Positions 4,531 to 6,101 of a DNA stretch of 6,101 nt are shown one piece after another. How positions within the stretch are numbered: the stretch's first letter is position 1; each line of letters opens with the position of its first letter. The stretch is taken from positions 1 through 6,101 of the forward strand of contig DATCDS010000052.1 in assembly GCA_036510515.1 (NCBI GenBank), read 5' to 3'. This DNA comes from JALYSX01 sp036510515 (GTDB taxonomy: Bacteria > Vulcanimicrobiota > Vulcanimicrobiia > Vulcanimicrobiales > Vulcanimicrobiaceae). A program made the position numbers and the translations under genes. The notes beneath the pieces were generated by a model, which was not told the DNA's origin, ran no database searches, and was given only the letters and a program-made list of their open reading frames with translations.

Positions 4531-6069
4531 CTAGCCCGCGGCCTTGAAGATCATGACGCGGCGGTTGGGTTCCAGACCGGTGGAGCGGGATTGGACGCGA
4601 TATTTTTCGGCGAGCTGATGCTGCATGCGGCGTACGTACGACGTTTGCGGCGTGAGTTCGGCGGCTTGGCTGGTGAGCATCACCTGGTAGATCGCTTCTT
4701 CGGCTTCGCGCAAAGCGATCTCTTCGGTGTCGATCGAGCCGAGGTTGAAGAAATCGCGTAAGGCCGACTGTATCTGCGTCGTCGTATTGGTCTTGATCGA
4801 ATAGATCGGCACGTTGTCCGATGCGATCTGTTTGAGCTTGGTCTGTTGCCTGCGCTCGAGCGTCTTGAGCGTCAGCACGATATCGGCATCGTCCCACGTG
4901 CGCGAGATCGAGGCGTTGATGCGCAGGTTGGCGATCGCGCGCTCGATCTTGCTGCGCGAGACGCCGTAGGGGAAGATCGCGACCGGGCGATCGCGTTCGT
5001 CGGCGTCGTGTGGATCGTGAAAGTCCATCGCGACGTGCGGCATCGACTCGGCGTCGGCTTCCTGGACGATCGCGACGTCGCCGCTGGCCGTTCGCTGTCG
5101 GATCTCGGGCTGGGGCTGGTAGCCTCGCAGGAGCGCGTCGACGACCTCGGCGACGTTCTTGTGAATCGCCAAACGGTCGCGGTCGTGAATTTCAACGACC
5201 ACGTCGAAGGTCGGGGGCGCCTTGCGCTCCAGCACGGTCTTGCGGGTTCCGCGCCGGCGGGCTTCTTCATCGGAGAGCGTGACCGCGCTGATGCCGCCGA
5301 CCAAGTCCGATAGCGTCGGGTTCATCAGCAAATTTTCGAGCGTCTGGCCGTGAGCGGTGCCGATCAAGGTTACGCCGCGCTCGGCGATCGTGCGGGCCGC
5401 CTCGGCCTCGGCGGCCGTGCCGATCTCGTCGATCACGATCACTTGGGGCATGTGGTTCTCGACGGCTTCGATCATCGTGCCGTGCTGGAGCTCGGGGTCG
5501 CGCACCTGCATGCGCCGCGACATCCCGATGCCGGGATGCGGCACGTCGCCGTCGCCGGCAATTTCGTTGGAGGTATCGACGATGACCACGCGCTTGCGGG
5601 ATTCGGACAAAATGCGCGCGCACTCGCGCAGCATCGTCGTCTTTCCGACGCCGGGCCGGCCGAGCAAGCAAATCGATTGCCCGCTCTGCAGCACGTCCAG
5701 AACGATATCGATCGTTCCATAGACCGCGCGCCCCACGCGACAGGTCAAGCCGACGATCTTGCCGGCGCGATTGCGCATCGCCGAAATGCGGTGCAGCGTC
5801 TGCTCGATGCCGGCGCGATTATCGTTGCCGAACGAGGAGATGCGCGAACTGACGTGCGCGATGTCTTCGTTGGTAACGCAGACGTCCGACAAATAGATGA
5901 AATCGTTTTCGAAACGCGCTTCGGGAGGCCGCCCCAGATCGAGTACGACCTCGATGATCGCCTCGAGGTTGGGCAGTCGAACCAGCGCTTGTCGGATGGG
6001 GAGGGGGAAGATATCGAGGAGTTGGGAGAGCTCCCAGCTCGGTGAAATTGACTCGATCTTAGCCGCCAA
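4531..6069 (-). CDS. R3H-domain AAA ATPase (Ycf45/SpoIIIAA-like)
   Basis: This protein of about 512 residues joins a P-loop ATPase to a C-terminal single-strand nucleic-acid-binding R3H domain. The ATPase core resembles SpoIIIAA and plastid/cyanobacterial Ycf45: Walker A GRPGVGKTT (137-145), a VVIVDTSNEI strand (161-170), the PHPGIGMSRRMQV segment (177-189), Walker B VIVIDEIGT (210-218; D214, E215), and GTAHG (237-241). A linker region (about 365-440) follows. The R3H domain near the C-terminus has RRMQH (480-484), giving the Arg-x3-His signature, then SRSTGLEPNRRVMIF (494-508). The family's role is poorly known; cytoplasmic RNA or single-stranded DNA binding is inferred. The start taken is TTG at 6069, supported by GAGGG six bases upstream. 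The same frame stays open to the window edge at 6101, so an earlier start outside the window cannot be excluded. Confidence 0.9.
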   Translation of the reverse strand: MAAKIESISPSWELSQLLDIFPLPIRQALVRLPNLEAIIEVVLDLGRPPEARFENDFIYLSDVCVTNEDIAHVSSRISSFGNDNRAGIEQTLHRISAMRNRAGKIVGLTCRVGRAVYGTIDIVLDVLQSGQSICLLGRPGVGKTTMLRECARILSESRKRVVIVDTSNEIAGDGDVPHPGIGMSRRMQVRDPELQHGTMIEAVENHMPQVIVIDEIGTAAEAEAARTIAERGVTLIGTAHGQTLENLLMNPTLSDLVGGISAVTLSDEEARRRGTRKTVLERKAPPTFDVVVEIHDRDRLAIHKNVAEVVDALLRGYQPQPEIRQRTASGDVAIVQEADAESMPHVAMDFHDPHDADERDRPVAIFPYGVSRSKIERAIANLRINASISRTWDDADIVLTLKTLERRQQTKLKQIASDNVPIYSIKTNTTTQIQSALRDFFNLGSIDTEEIALREAEEAIYQVMLTSQAAELTPQTSYVRRMQHQLAEKYRVQSRSTGLEPNRRVMIFKAAG

Positions 6070-6075
6070 TACGGA

Positions 6076-6080
6076 CCCTC
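6076..6080 (-). promoter_or_regulatory. Ribosome binding site GAGGG before TTG start
   Basis: On the minus strand, GAGGG lies six bases before the TTG at 6069-6067. This good Shine-Dalgarno match is the main reason for accepting a non-ATG start for the R3H ATPase. Confidence 0.5.
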
Positions 6081-6101
6081 GCTTCCCGTGAGTCGTTTGA
6101 G

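Noticed and set aside
4023..4547. Plus-strand frames across the tmk start and the inverted-repeat element
   Set aside because: They run antisense through tmk and then through palindromic non-coding sequence; the translations show no family features.

Overview
The window is GC-rich (about 60% by eye) and looks like a chromosomal segment of an uncultured, high-GC bacterium. It has two housekeeping replication genes (tmk and holB), an R3H-type AAA ATPase of the Ycf45/SpoIIIAA-like group, and a small oxidoreductase cluster with a twin-arginine signal. A lineage such as Candidatus Eremiobacterota or another deep Gram-negative-like phylum would fit. That placement is an inference from gene content, and no marker here settles it.

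Layout. Plus strand, 1-2671: the last codons of an unidentified gene; a Tat-signal small subunit of the gluconate 2-dehydrogenase subunit 3 type; a GMC-family flavoprotein dehydrogenase carrying a four-cysteine ferredoxin-like motif; and a GNAT acetyltransferase. These are tightly packed (1-nt gap, ATGA overlap, 11-nt gap) and read as one operon. Minus strand, 6101-2688: the R3H/AAA ATPase, then a 245-nt gap, then tmk and holB overlapping by GTGA. The two transcription units converge with only 16 nt between the GNAT and holB stop codons.

The 245-nt gap between the ATPase gene and tmk is the most unusual part. It holds a 170-bp element bounded by 34-bp terminal inverted repeats that differ at one position. 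Identical 5-bp direct repeats (ACGAT) flank it. Its 102-nt centre encodes two further hairpins that share the same apical loop, ATGGAC. This is best read as a miniature inverted-repeat transposable element (MITE) that landed just upstream of tmk. A structured RNA is the main alternative, because the 35-bp helix closes completely only in plus-strand RNA.

How the genes work together. The Tat small subunit and the GMC flavoprotein probably form an exported heterodimeric dehydrogenase, with the flavoprotein carried through Tat by its partner. The cysteine motif may bind an Fe-S cluster that passes electrons from FAD onward. Thymidylate kinase supplies dTDP for dTTP synthesis and HolB is part of the clamp loader, a pairing common in bacterial genomes. 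No rRNA, tRNA or CRISPR array was seen.
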